Below are positions 44,251-53,695 of a stretch of DNA of 64,000 nt, in pieces. Made by a program: the position numbers and the translations under genes. The first letter of the stretch is position 1, and every line of letters begins with the position of its first letter. Source of the DNA: CBDBND01 sp965207985 (GTDB lineage: Bacteria; Pseudomonadota; Alphaproteobacteria; Rhodospirillales; Rhodospirillaceae); contig CBDBND010000003.1 of NCBI GenBank assembly GCA_965207985.1, positions 62,001 to 126,000 on the forward strand, in the 5' to 3' direction. The notes under the pieces are model-generated. The model did not search any database. It saw only the letters and a program-made list of their open reading frames with translations, and was not told the origin of the DNA.

Positions 44251-45113
44251 GGCACGGGCTCCGCCAGCAGCTTGGGGAGCCTGACCAGGTTGTAGGCGGC
44301 GGCGGTCAGTTCGAACATCCAGCCGACCCTTTTGATGCCCTTGTGCCGGGTCTTGGCCAGCCCGCCGGTGGTCTTGATCCAGCCGAAGCTCTCCTCGATG
44401 CGCTTGCGGATGCGCAGGCTGGCGGCGTAGCCGGAATGGCGCATGGTGCGGCCGTCAATGGAGGTGCGCCGCCGCTTGCCGGTCTTGGTTACATGGTCGT
44501 CGCGGGCGATGTGCGGGGTGATCCGACGCGCCCGCAAGGCCTCGACGTAGGCCGCCACGTCATAGGCCTTGTCCGCGCCCAGCGTGATCCGCCGCCGTCC
44601 CGGGCGATGGGCATCGAGAAGCGCCAGGGCGGCTTCGCGTTCCGCCGTGCCGGTGGCCCGGGTCAGGCAGGCCCCGACCAGGAGCCCGTTGCGGTTCTCC
44701 ATTAACACGTGGCCCATGAAGGCCATACGCGAGGACTGGCCATTCCCCTTGCGGTACAGCCGGGCGTCGGGATCGGTCGTCGAGGCATGGGTCTCGTTGG
44801 ACCGCTTCTCGCCGTGGAAGGTCCTCTCCGAGTTGCGCCCCGGCCCCGGCGGCTCGTCGCCGCCGTCCTTGGGGCGGAAGCTCTTGATCGACGCCCAGGC
44901 CTCGATCAGCGTCCCGTCCACGGAAAAGTGATCGTCCGACAGCAGGCCGCGCCGACGCGCCTGCTCCACAACCACCGCCAGGAACCTCCGCGCAACCTCT
45001 CCATCCAGCAGCCGGTCGCGGTTCTTGCTGAACGTCGTCGCATCCCACACCGCACTGTCCATCGACAATCCGACGAACCAACGGAACAACAGGTTGTAAT
45101 CCATCTGCTCCAT
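44247..45113 (-). CDS. IS5-like transposase, N-terminally trimmed
   Basis: 288 aa from MEQMDYNLLFRWFVG; DDE residues lie in FSVDGTLIE, LGADKAYDV and ESFGWIKTTGG (Glu in RIEESFGWIK). Homology continues upstream of the ATG (AFYSIRSERQL, to about 45150), so the natural N-terminus of about 30 residues has been lost at the IS256 junction. The end KLLAEPVP overlaps the passenger gene by 4 nt. A central part of the same IS is at 22817-23297. Confidence 0.85.
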   Translation of the reverse strand: MEQMDYNLLFRWFVGLSMDSAVWDATTFSKNRDRLLDGEVARRFLAVVVEQARRRGLLSDDHFSVDGTLIEAWASIKSFRPKDGGDEPPGPGRNSERTFHGEKRSNETHASTTDPDARLYRKGNGQSSRMAFMGHVLMENRNGLLVGACLTRATGTAEREAALALLDAHRPGRRRITLGADKAYDVAAYVEALRARRITPHIARDDHVTKTGKRRRTSIDGRTMRHSGYAASLRIRKRIEESFGWIKTTGGLAKTRHKGIKRVGWMFELTAAAYNLVRLPKLLAEPVP

Positions 45114-45150
45114 CAGCTGACGTTCCGAGCGGATTGAGTAAAAGGCCTGT

Positions 45151-45993
45151 AGCTTTCAGCATGTGGGCAACTTCGCGCACTTTGGTCGAAGGAACATGGC
45201 TGAAGATGTTGCGGTAGAAATGGACGACGCAGCGTTGCCAGCGGGCCTTGGGGCAGACCTCCGCTATACTCTCTACCAAACCCAGACAGGCGTCAGAGAT
45301 AACCAACTGGACGCCTGACAGCCCGCGCGCCTTGAGATGCTTAAGGAATGCGCCCCATCCCGCCTTATCCTCCTTGGCACCCTCAACGATGCCCAAGATC
45401 TCGCGGAAGCCCTCCTGGTTGACGCCGATCGCCACCAATAGCGAAACATTACGCACTTCGCCGGCCCAACTGCGCTTAAGGACGATGCCGTCCACATACA
45501 CATAGGGATGATCGCCCGCAATCGGCTTATTGCGCCAAGCGTCGATCTGCTCATAGATTTTCTTGTTAAGGTTCGAGACGGTTCCTGGCGAAACCCGCGT
45601 GCCCCACAACGCCTCGGTGATGTCCTCCACACGCCGTACCGAAACACCGGCCAGATACATCTCCATCAAGGCCTCTTCGACCGATGCCTCCCGACGCCGG
45701 TAACGCTCGATGATCGCCGTCTCAAAGGTCTGACGGCGCAGCTTGGGAACCTTCAGAGAAACCTCGCCAGCCCGTGTCTGAAGCTTCCTCTCGTAACTGC
45801 CGGCCCGCGTATCGCGACGGGCCTCACTGCGTTCGTAGCGCTCAGCATTGCAGAGCCGGTCCGCTTCGGCGTCCAATAGCGCGTTCAGGGTCTCCTCAAC
45901 ACTGCCCCGCACTACCTTGCCCAGGTGATCCTGTATACGTTCGTCATCAATCCGTATGACGTGCGACAATGCCTTCGTGTTATCCTTTTCCAT
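45151..45993 (-). pseudogene. IS256-family transposase, N-terminal part
   Basis: From ATG 45993, preceded by AAGGAAGGAG: MEKDNTKALSHVIRIDDERI, then the first Asp in YVYVDGIVLKR and the second in LVISDACLGLVE, the CxxxH-like WQRCVVHFYRN region and VAHMLKA, where it enters the IS5-like element. The Glu-containing C-terminus is at 43733-43912. The frame is open to 44560 but encodes unrelated residues after VAHMLKA. Confidence 0.88.
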
Positions 45994-46088
45994 GGTGGCT
46001 CCTTCCTTCTGGAGTGGCTGATTGAACAAAACCAACCTAACCAGACCCGGAGCCACCAACCCCAAAAATGTGCGAAAGATCTTTTACG

Positions 46089-47050
46089 TTAACGGCGCAC
46101 CTGCTCCAACGCTGTTGGCAATGTATGCCCATCAAAGGGATTCCCCGGCAACGCCATGCCGCCAACGATAAAGTTGCTCCTGTTTGTCGTTGCAATACTG
46201 GCCTTGACACCAAACTCATAACGCTTGTGGGCCTTGCCCTTGCCGATGCACTCCACCTCCGGGGCATGCAGGCTATACAGTTTGTTGCGATCCATCTTCT
46301 GTTGACTGAGCAGCCGCCTGGCCAGCGCCAACTCCCCGGCAAAAATCGCCTGCAACCCCTTATGGCCCGCGATCTTGCGCTCCGTGTCACGCACCACCCG
46401 GCCCAGATAGGTCTTGAGCTTCTTAATCTGACCACCCATGCGCCTCATCTGCCGGACGTGACCATAACGGTTGGCCCGCAACAGCGCCTCAGGGCCCTTA
46501 CGGGCGTAGCTCTGCCGCAACACCACACCGTGTGTGTGGCACAGCTTGACAAGACGCACACGCGAACGGTTCAGCAATTTGCTGTCGGTGGGAAAGGCCA
46601 CCGCCTTCTCCTGCACCGTGGTATCCACCGTCACACGCTTGAAGTCGTCGGGTTTGACCGTCTTGCTCCGAACACCCGCATCAACTGTGGCCCGCAGAAT
46701 TTTCTCGCACCCTGAATGGCCAATGCGCCGTCTGAAACGCGACATGCTGCTGGGATCAATCGGCGGGTGATGCTGAAAATACACCTCGCCGCAAAAATGC
46801 TGCCAGTAAGGGTTCTCCACCCAGCGCATCACCACCTGGTCATCGGACAGACCATACACGTGCTTGAGATATTGAAGCCCCACCATCAGCCGCGTCGCTT
46901 TGGCCGGGCAGCCGTTGTCAGGGCAATACAAGACACCAAACGCCTCATCAAAACCCTGCCAATCGATCAACTCGGTGAGCCGATAAAGTTCGTGCCGTTG
47001 ATCGAGAATGTTCTCAAGCGCGGTGCGGAAGAGATCTAAAGAAGGGACGT
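46089..47050 (-). pseudogene. IS5-family transposase N-terminal part
   Basis: Reads LDLFRTALENILDQRHELYR, LIDWQGFDEAFGVLYCPDNG, SSMSRFRRRIGHSGCEKILR and RVTVDTTVQEKAVAFPTDSK (first catalytic Asp in TVDTTVQ). It ends ALEQVRR with a stop supplied by the IS256 end. Together with 43289-43679 it makes one complete transposase of about 450 aa. The open frame starts ATG 46970, but homology runs about 80 bp further up. Confidence 0.88.
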
Positions 47051-47292
47051 CATTGGCTGATGTGGGGCGGCTGATGTGGGGCGCATTTTTTGATCCGGAA
47101 ATTGCAAGGAACCGGCCTTGCAGTATAGAAAATCCGGCGATTCCGAACCACCATTGCCAACAAAATTGATCCGCAATAACAGTCTATTACAGAGAATCTC
47201 CGCGTCTTTCAGGATCGACTAATTACCGCGCACAAACGCAAATAAGAACGGCACACGTCGACGGTCAATCCACCAGTTTTGGTTTCGCCTTT

Positions 47293-47880
47293 TTGTCCGC
47301 GTGGGACCATTGGGCCGGACAGATGGGACTTGTCGTCAGTGGCTTGGATGGATCGACGGACAGGCTTGGCGGCCTCTTGGAGACCGAGCCGGCCACGGGT
47401 AAAGCTTCGGGCAGCGGTTGGGCCCTGAATGGGTCCGTCAGTCACGACATAAACTTATTTGACCATCTGTTTCAGGCCAGCTATGGCCTCACCCATGTTG
47501 GCATCTCCCGCAAGGCCATGACCGAAACAAGTAGCATTGAAGCAGGATTGGATTTTCAATCCTTTGATGAGTCAAGCACGCGGGCTGATGTGAGGTTCGG
47601 TGGCAAAATTGAAGTCGCTGAACTTAACCCAACCTTGCATGTGGGGCTGTCGCATGAAATTGGCACGCGGGAACGTAAGGCCACAGCAACGCTATCCGCT
47701 TTGCCCGGCGCTCCTTTCACTGTTCGCCTGCGGCCCGAAGAACGGACATGGCTCGATTACGAGATATACCTGCCGCTCCTACAGCGGTCGGGGCTGGAAT
47801 TTGCCCTCAGGTCAAAAGGCGTACTCAATGATAAGACAGGCGGACACCATATCGGCGTCAGTGGGCGATATGTGTGGTGA
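47293..47880 (+). pseudogene. Autotransporter-type beta-barrel, C-terminal fragment
   Basis: About 195 codons with alternating strands typical of an autotransporter translocator: GWALNGSVSHDINLFDHLFQ, SYGLTHVGISRKAMTE, LHVGLSHEIGTRERKATATL, FALRSKGVLNDKTGGHH and the end IGVSGRYVW. The passenger part and N-terminus are missing; the IS5 copy at 46089-47050 lies upstream. It could not be exported without a signal sequence. Positions 47051-47292 show no gene. Confidence 0.65.
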
Positions 47881-47892
47881 TTTGCTTAGGCG

Positions 47893-48153
47893 CTATTCTT
47901 TGCCGATGCGCGGTTCGCTGCCGTGGGGGCCAAAGGCCTTATCCAACGTGCGGCTGGAATCTTCAGCCAGATCGATGGCATCTGAAATTAAACTAAGCAC
48001 CCTCATATTGTTGTTCATGACATGCAGCGCTTCGGGCCTTGTGTCTTCAGCAATTTTCTGGCTGCGTTCCAAGATGTCTTTTCGGATTGCGATAAGGATG
48101 TCCTCAAGCCGGTAGCCTTCGGGATTTTCGTCAGAAACCAAAAAGTGGGTCAT
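47893..48153 (-). CDS. Hypothetical 86-aa helical protein
   Basis: MTHFLVSDENPEGYRLEDIL followed by two charged amphipathic helices (AIRKDILERSQKIAED, EALHVMNNNMRVLSLISDAI) and AFGPHGSEPRIGKE. GGAGGCCCC precedes the ATG, a strong ribosome-binding site. The family is not one I can name. It lies between the autotransporter fragment and cysD on the opposite strand. Confidence 0.6.
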   Translation of the reverse strand: MTHFLVSDENPEGYRLEDILIAIRKDILERSQKIAEDTRPEALHVMNNNMRVLSLISDAIDLAEDSSRTLDKAFGPHGSEPRIGKE

Positions 48154-48404
48154 GGGGCCTCCGGCCGTTGCTGGACAGAAAAATCGGATACCGGACCATT
48201 GGGCCCGACCATATGCCCCGACGTCAAGGCTGGAAAACAGCTATTTATGGGTTTCTTATTTTTGGGAAAACTCTGCCTGCTCGGACTTCATCAGGGGAAG
48301 ATTTTCACTCAATCATGACATCGCTGACACAACGGTAATCCAGCCATGGACATTTCCATCGCCACATGGCAATCAGGCGCCGATTTCGACAGGAAACACC
48401 CTCA

Positions 48405-49199
48405 ATGGATGACCTAGACGCGCTTGAAGCGCAAAGCATTTTCATATTGCGCGAGGCGTTTAATAAGTTTGAGCCGTTGGGCCTGCTTTGGTCCTTGGGC
48501 AAGGACTCCTGCGTCATGATTTGGCTGGCAAAAAAGGCTTTTCTTGGCCGGGTGCCCTTTCCCGTTATTCATCTGGATACAGGAAAAGAGTTTCCTGAGG
48601 CCTACGCGTTCCGCGACCAATACACCAAGGAGTGGGACCTGGACCTGATCGCCGACGATTGCCCGCCCATCGAAGAAGTGGATGCCAGTTTGCCGCCGGC
48701 TTCACGCTTTGCCGCCCGAAAATCCCTTGGTCTGCAGCAAGCCATCGACCGGTACGGGTTCAAGGCCCTGATCACAGGAATCCGTCGAGATGAACAGGCA
48801 ACGCGTGCCAAGGAACGGGTGTTTAGCCCCCGTGGCATCGATAATTCCTGGGACTTCCGCGAACAGCCGCCAGAGTTTTGGGATCAATACAATACGGATT
48901 TTCCGCCGGGCACCCATGTGCGTGTGCACCCGTTGCTCCATTGGACGGAAGTCGATATCTGGCGGTACATCGAACGGGAGAACATTCCCATGGTGCCGCT
49001 TTACTTTGCCAAGGACGGACAACGATACCGGTCCCTCGGCGAAATCGGCATTACGGAATCCATTCAATCCGATGCGACGACCATTGCCGAAATCATTGCG
49101 GAACTAGAAGCCACGAGAGATCCCGAAAGAGCGGGACGGACGATGGATCACGAAGCCGAAGACAGTTTTGAGCGTTTACGCACCACGGGTTATTTGTAA
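48405..49199 (+). CDS. cysD: Sulfate adenylyltransferase subunit 2
   Basis: A 264-aa PP-loop subunit that makes adenylylsulfate (APS) from ATP and sulfate together with CysN. The nucleotide loop reads LWSLGKDSCVMIWLAKKA (SxGKDS with Leu in place of Gly), followed by IHLDTGKEFPEAYAFRD, ALITGIRRDEQATRAKERVF, HPLLHWTEVDIWRYIERENI and YRSLGEIGIT. The C-terminal ERAGRTMDHEAEDSFERLRT matches the family. AGGAAAC precedes the ATG at 48405; an in-frame ATG 13 codons earlier lacks a site. cysNC follows after 17 nt, so they form one operon in sulfate activation. Confidence 0.95.
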   Translation: MDDLDALEAQSIFILREAFNKFEPLGLLWSLGKDSCVMIWLAKKAFLGRVPFPVIHLDTGKEFPEAYAFRDQYTKEWDLDLIADDCPPIEEVDASLPPASRFAARKSLGLQQAIDRYGFKALITGIRRDEQATRAKERVFSPRGIDNSWDFREQPPEFWDQYNTDFPPGTHVRVHPLLHWTEVDIWRYIERENIPMVPLYFAKDGQRYRSLGEIGITESIQSDATTIAEIIAELEATRDPERAGRTMDHEAEDSFERLRTTGYL

Positions 49200-49216
49200 C
49201 GGGAATTGTTTAGATC

Positions 49217-51100
49217 ATGAGCGTTACAAATAAGACCAGGGAGCGTGCATTTCCCATTGTTATCGTTGGCCACATTGATCACGGCAAGTCGACGTTGATC
49301 GGCCGCATGCTGCATGACACGGACTCGTTACCCACCGGCAAAGTAGAGGAATTGCAGGCCAGTGCAGAGAGGCGCGGTGCGCCGTTTGAGTGGTCCTTTG
49401 TATTGGATGCTCTCCAGCTCGAACGCGATCAAGCCATTACGGTTGATTCGACGCAGATTTGGTTTCACACGACCACCCGCCGCTACGTCATTATAGACGC
49501 GCCCGGCCACCGTGAGTTTTTGCGCAACATGGTCACCGGCGCCGCCAGCGCCAATGCAGGCGTAGTTGTTATAGATGCGCAACAAGGCGTATCAGAACAA
49601 ACGCGGCGGCATACCTACCTTCTACACCTGATCGGCATTTCTCAAGTTGTTGTCGCCATCAATAAGATGGACTTGGTCGACTACGATGAGAAAAGATTCA
49701 CGGACGTAGAATCGGAAATGCGAGCCTATCTCCAAGAGATTGGCCTTGCAGCACAGGCGATGATTCCTGTGTCATCCATGCACGGGGAAAATCTGGCAAG
49801 ATTGTCCGACAAAATGCCTTGGTACAACGGGCCAACGGTTACCGAAGCGCTGGACGAATTTCCGCGTGCAACAACACCGATCGAGCAACCCTTCCGACTG
49901 CCAGTCCAGGATGTTTACAAAAACGAGGGTAAGCGCATTATTGTCGGCCGTGTTGAAAGCGGTCAGTTACACGTGGGCTCACCTGTCACGGTTTGGCCAA
50001 CCGGGCGTACGGCCGAGGTCGTATCTTTTGAAAGCTGGAACCAAACGGCCCCTATTGACGGTGTGCTGGCCGGACAATCGGTAGCGCTGACGCTCAACGA
50101 CGAACTGTTTGTTGAACGTGGCCATATCCTCATATTGCCGACGGCCGGCCCGCGGGCGGCCAACGCTCTATCAGTGCGTCTCTTTTGGCTCAACCGAGAC
50201 GCCCTCAAGCGGGGCGAGTCTCTCACCCTCAAGCTGGCCACAGCGCAATATGACGTTGTTGTCGATTCCATTGATACGATTATCGATGTCGATGACCTCA
50301 GCCGCCACCGGGGCCATGAATTGGGTCAAAATGGCGTGGCTGAGGTCACATTGCGGTGCCGCAGCGATATCACCTTTGATCTTTTCCACGACCTCCCCGC
50401 CCTTGGTCGCGGTGTTTTGCTCGACGGGTACCAGGTTGTTGGCGGCTGTATCATCGAAGGCGGGTCTGAAATTGAGACGGCGTCGCGCAATCTGACCGCC
50501 GTTCCCCAATCTGTCAGCGCCGACGAACGGGCAAGTGCCAATGGATATGCCGGCGCCGTACTGTGGATGTCGGGGCTGTCCGGTGCCGGCAAATCGACGC
50601 TTGCTATGGCCCTCCAGCGGGAACTTTTTGGCCGCAATATCAACGTCTACACTCTAGACGGGGACAATGTCCGTAACGGCCTTAATCGCGATCTGGGATT
50701 CAGCGAAGAAGAGCGCGATGAAAACATTCGCCGTGTCGCCGAAGTGGCCAAGCTGTTTGCCGATGCGGGCATGATTGTCATTTCTGCATTCATTGCGCCC
50801 ACGAATTCGGCGCGCGCTCAAGCCCGGGACATCATCGGCGATTTGTTCCACGAAGTGTTTATCAGCGCCGATCTGGAAGTGTGCGAGGCCCGTGACGTCA
50901 AAGGGCTGTATGCCAAGGCACGCCGCGGCGAGATCGATGACTTCACCGGCATTTCATCACCTTGGGAACCACCTCAGAACCCCGATCTAGAAGTGGATAC
51001 GGGCGCGCTTTCGCTCGACGAGTCGCTCGGTAAATTGGTGACTTACGTTGAGCAAGCCATCCTCAACGGTAAATCGAAATCTATCATCGCCAGTAAGTAG
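49217..51100 (+). CDS. cysNC: Bifunctional sulfate adenylyltransferase subunit 1 / APS kinase
   Basis: A 627-aa fusion. Residues 1 to about 430 are the CysN GTPase: G1 GHIDHGKST, G3 DAPGHREF, G4 NKMDLVD and the EF-Tu-like barrels. Residues from about 445 are CysC: P-loop GLSGAGKST, LDGDNVRNGLNRDLGFSEEE, RRVAEVAKLFADAG, FISADLEVCEARDVKGLYAK and GISSPWEPPQNP. It hydrolyses GTP to drive APS synthesis and then phosphorylates APS to PAPS. The fused form is common in alphaproteobacteria (NodQ-type). PAPS serves sulfate assimilation or sulfotransferases; no reductase or sulfotransferase is in the window. Intact. Confidence 0.95.
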   Translation: MSVTNKTRERAFPIVIVGHIDHGKSTLIGRMLHDTDSLPTGKVEELQASAERRGAPFEWSFVLDALQLERDQAITVDSTQIWFHTTTRRYVIIDAPGHREFLRNMVTGAASANAGVVVIDAQQGVSEQTRRHTYLLHLIGISQVVVAINKMDLVDYDEKRFTDVESEMRAYLQEIGLAAQAMIPVSSMHGENLARLSDKMPWYNGPTVTEALDEFPRATTPIEQPFRLPVQDVYKNEGKRIIVGRVESGQLHVGSPVTVWPTGRTAEVVSFESWNQTAPIDGVLAGQSVALTLNDELFVERGHILILPTAGPRAANALSVRLFWLNRDALKRGESLTLKLATAQYDVVVDSIDTIIDVDDLSRHRGHELGQNGVAEVTLRCRSDITFDLFHDLPALGRGVLLDGYQVVGGCIIEGGSEIETASRNLTAVPQSVSADERASANGYAGAVLWMSGLSGAGKSTLAMALQRELFGRNINVYTLDGDNVRNGLNRDLGFSEEERDENIRRVAEVAKLFADAGMIVISAFIAPTNSARAQARDIIGDLFHEVFISADLEVCEARDVKGLYAKARRGEIDDFTGISSPWEPPQNPDLEVDTGALSLDESLGKLVTYVEQAILNGKSKSIIASK

Positions 51101-51143
51101 CGAACGATTAAATCACGCCTGTAAGACTAGGGTCTGTTGACAT

Positions 51144-51563
51144 TTAACGCATGGCGATGATGGTTTCGACGAGGTTGCAGTTTGCGGCGTAGCTGATGTC
51201 GGTCTTGTCGTAGCGTGTTGCGATGCCACGGAATTCCTTGATCTTGGCGAAGTAGTTTTCGATCAGATGTCGCCAGCGGTACATGTGCTTGTCGTAGGCC
51301 GCCGGCCGCTTCCTGTTGGCGAGCGAGGGAATGACGGCGCTTGCGCCACGTTGGTCCAGTTGCTCTCGCAGCCAGCCGGCATCGAATGCCTTGTCGGCGA
51401 TGAGGGCATCGAAGTGAACGTCGTCGATCAACGGCTGGACGCCCATCATGTCGTGGCGCTGGCCAGGGAGCAGCACGAAGCGGACCAGACACCCCAGTGC
51501 GTCGACCAGGGCGATGATCTTGGTGGTCAATCCGCCCCGTGATCGGCCGATGGCCTGATTTTG
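51144..51563 (-). CDS. IS427-group transposase, OrfB frame
   Basis: The catalytic C-terminal half: GLTTKIIALVDALGCLVRFV, then the second Asp in ALIADKAFDAGWLREQL and the Glu in HLIENYFAKIKEFRGI. It is read from the other frame of the upstream orfA by frameshifting in the overlap near 51530-51563, as is typical for the group, or made separately. The stop lies inside the IS left end. Confidence 0.85.
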   Translation of the reverse strand, partial: QNQAIGRSRGGLTTKIIALVDALGCLVRFVLLPGQRHDMMGVQPLIDDVHFDALIADKAFDAGWLREQLDQRGASAVIPSLANRKRPAAYDKHMYRWRHLIENYFAKIKEFRGIATRYDKTDISYAANCNLVETIIAMR

Positions 51564-51901
51564 AGTCCCCCTTTTGCGCCGCTCGCCTTCTGGTGAACGC
51601 TGACGATGGTGGCGTCGATGAGGGCATATTCGAAATCCGGTTCCGCCGACAACTCCTCGAACAGCCGCTCGAAGACACCCTTCTTCGCCCATCGGCGAAA
51701 GCGCTGGAAGACGCTGTTCCAATTGCCGAACGCCGGGGGCAGAGCGCGCCACGGCGACCCTGCGCGCACCCGCCACAAAACCGCCTCCAAAAACAGGCGG
51801 TTGTCCGCCGCCGTCACGCCACGGTCCGTCGCCTTGCCCGGTAGATGACGCCAAATTTTCTCCCAAACATTGTCCGTGATCACAAAACGCTCTGACTTCA
51901 T
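51527..51901 (-). CDS. IS427-group transposase, OrfA frame
   Basis: About 124 aa from ATG 51901 (MKSERFVITDNVWEKIWRHL), preceded by an AGGAGT site. DUF4096 region with WRVRAGSPWRALPPAFGNWN and VFQRFRRWAKKGVFERL, then the first Asp in YALIDATIVSVHQKASGAKG. Together with orfB it forms the full DDE transposase. Confidence 0.87.
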   Translation of the reverse strand: MKSERFVITDNVWEKIWRHLPGKATDRGVTAADNRLFLEAVLWRVRAGSPWRALPPAFGNWNSVFQRFRRWAKKGVFERLFEELSAEPDFEYALIDATIVSVHQKASGAKGGLKIRPSADHGAD

Positions 51902-51974
51902 CAAACACTCCTTGCAAAAGGAGGCTTGAATCACTTTTCCGCGACATTGGGAATCCACTAAATGTCAACAGACC

Positions 51975-53534
51975 CTAGTTGGGATCAACGCGCTCGAAAC
52001 TGCTGGCATCGTCCGGATCACCCTCGCCGCTGTACCGCACCTTTGCCGGATAGGGATAAGCCGGCCGGCTAAATTCAATTTCATCGTCTGAAAGAGGCAG
52101 GTTCGTACCAGCGCTGTCAACGGGAACATTGGGGTGGACGCCAATGAGGACATCAGGAGCGTTCCCGTTCTCAACCCAATCTTCCATGTAGTCGAGATAG
52201 TTGATGGCATAGGCCCCTGCCCCACCGGAGCAGTGATTCATGCCGGGGATCATGAACAGTCTGAAAAACTCCTGGGTTGCGTTCAAGCCTCCCATGGTTC
52301 GCGTGGTCAGATCGTAGTAGTCGATGATGTTGAGTGGAACGACGGACTGATCACGCCAGCCCTGGTAGATGAGGATTTTACCGCCCTGGTCGCGGTACTT
52401 CCGAAGATCGGGATTTGACCCTGTGTATAAAGACTCCATCATGCCCAAGCGTTTGTAGTCCCGGTCGTAATCGAAATCGGCGTTTTGCCAGGATGGTCCA
52501 GGATCTGGTTGGAACGCCATGTAACGGAACATATCGGCCATGAAATTCTCATAGGTGGAGAGGCTGCCGTCTTCAGATATATAGTTGCCTCCCCAGTTGA
52601 GCTCGGACCCTCGTTGCGCGCCGCCGGTATAAAGCGCTTCGCCATCTGAATTGGTTGGACCTTGGTAGATTTTATTGACCACGTCCACTTGCGCTGACGT
52701 CAAACAGTTGTTCCGGTCCCGGCCCAGGCAACGCAGTTCGCTGGGTTGAAAATCGCAGTCTCGGGCATCGCCGATGAGTCCGTCCTCGATGCCGTCATTC
52801 ATGTCGCATTTTTCGATCACAGCGTCATGGATCACCTGAAGTTTGCTGGCTGGAAGAATCTGATTACCGTTTTCGTCGCGGTTGACGGCAACGGTCCAGT
52901 TCAATTGCATGCCGGCGCCGGTTTCGTTGATCACCGGGGCTCCCGCGACGATGCCGTCAAAGTCGTATGGAAACCGCTGAGCCTCCACCAAGCCCTGCCG
53001 GCCACCGGTGGAGCAGCCCATGTAATAGGACCATTGCGGTGCGTTGTTGTAAAACTGTTCAGTGATCGCTTTCCCGGCAACGGTAACCACATGCGTGGCG
53101 CGGTAGCCGAAATCAACTTCCGCCTGAATGGCGTTATAGGCCCACTTGGCATCCAATGCCGTTGATCTGTGCCCCATGTCACTGGCGATACAGGCGTATC
53201 CGTCTTTTACGTGATTATTGCAGGCGCCGATGAAAATGCTGCCGCAATATCCGCCGCAGCCACGCTGCAAAAACTTTCCGTTCCAGTCTTCAAGTGGAAG
53301 TCTCAGCTCAAACTCTATAGCAGGACTGACATATCCTTTCACCTGGCAATAGGCCGGTATGTCATCGGCAACGCTCACTGGTGCAGCAGATGTGATGTGG
53401 GTGGGCGCATCCATGACAGCGGAGAAATCAGATTGCGCTAAAGCCCTACACTGCGCGTCCTCCGATGATTGCGCGAGAGTCTCGTTCGATCCCGCTGAGA
53501 GTATAAGAGCCGCTAAAAGAAATAGCCTGATCAT
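51975..53534 (-). CDS. Tannase/feruloyl-esterase family hydrolase, secreted
   Basis: A 519-aa secreted esterase. ATG 53534 begins a signal peptide (MIRLFLLAALILSAG); earlier in-frame ATGs were rejected. The nucleophile lies in YYMGCSTGGRQG (GxSxG with the family's preceding Cys) and the histidine in MIPGMNHCSGG, forming the Cys-Ser/His-Cys arrangement that characterises this family. The acidic residue lies in IYQGWRDQSVVPL. Such enzymes release phenolic acids from plant polyesters; a broad aromatic-ester role is likely but not proven. The TAG stop at 51975-51977 is built from the TA target duplication plus the first base of the inserted IS427-group element, so the protein was not altered. It converges on cysNC. 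Confidence 0.9.
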   Translation of the reverse strand: MIRLFLLAALILSAGSNETLAQSSEDAQCRALAQSDFSAVMDAPTHITSAAPVSVADDIPAYCQVKGYVSPAIEFELRLPLEDWNGKFLQRGCGGYCGSIFIGACNNHVKDGYACIASDMGHRSTALDAKWAYNAIQAEVDFGYRATHVVTVAGKAITEQFYNNAPQWSYYMGCSTGGRQGLVEAQRFPYDFDGIVAGAPVINETGAGMQLNWTVAVNRDENGNQILPASKLQVIHDAVIEKCDMNDGIEDGLIGDARDCDFQPSELRCLGRDRNNCLTSAQVDVVNKIYQGPTNSDGEALYTGGAQRGSELNWGGNYISEDGSLSTYENFMADMFRYMAFQPDPGPSWQNADFDYDRDYKRLGMMESLYTGSNPDLRKYRDQGGKILIYQGWRDQSVVPLNIIDYYDLTTRTMGGLNATQEFFRLFMIPGMNHCSGGAGAYAINYLDYMEDWVENGNAPDVLIGVHPNVPVDSAGTNLPLSDDEIEFSRPAYPYPAKVRYSGEGDPDDASSFERVDPN

Positions 53535-53695
53535 CGCCCGCCCCCACAAATGCGTTCTTTGGCTCATGGTATCTGGGTTTGCCATGGTTGTACCAATGGA
53601 TTAAGAGGGCGTGTTCACGTTTTTGTCAGGTGTGCACGGCTGATTCTCGCGTAAAGTGCGCCAGTCAAGAGCGACAGATGCGTTCAGGATAATCC

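Larger units (their letters stand above)
43680..46093 (-). mobile_element. IS256-family element carrying a nested IS5-like element
   Basis: Ends GGTAGTGTCCAGAATCTTTC (43680) and GTTAACGTAAAAGATCTTTC (from 46093, minus strand) share ATCTTTCGCAC. The octamer GGCGCACC flanks both sides (43672-43679 and 46094-46101), an 8-bp target duplication. The IS256 transposase is split: N-terminal part 45151-45993, C-terminal part 43733-43912; a nested IS5-like element replaces about 45 codons between. Confidence 0.88.
51130..51975 (-). mobile_element. Complete IS5-family (IS427-group) element
   Basis: 846 bp with perfect 17-bp ends GGGTCTGTTGACATTTA (51130-51146 and complement 51959-51975). The dinucleotide TA flanks both sides (51128-51129 and 51976-51977), the IS427-group target duplication. 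Carries orfA and orfB in overlapping frames. It sits at the stop codon of the tannase gene. Confidence 0.92.

Noticed and set aside
44560..46065. A single 501-codon transposase
   Set aside because: After VAHMLKA the frame runs out of phase through the nested IS5-like element; the last 200 codons are not IS256 sequence.
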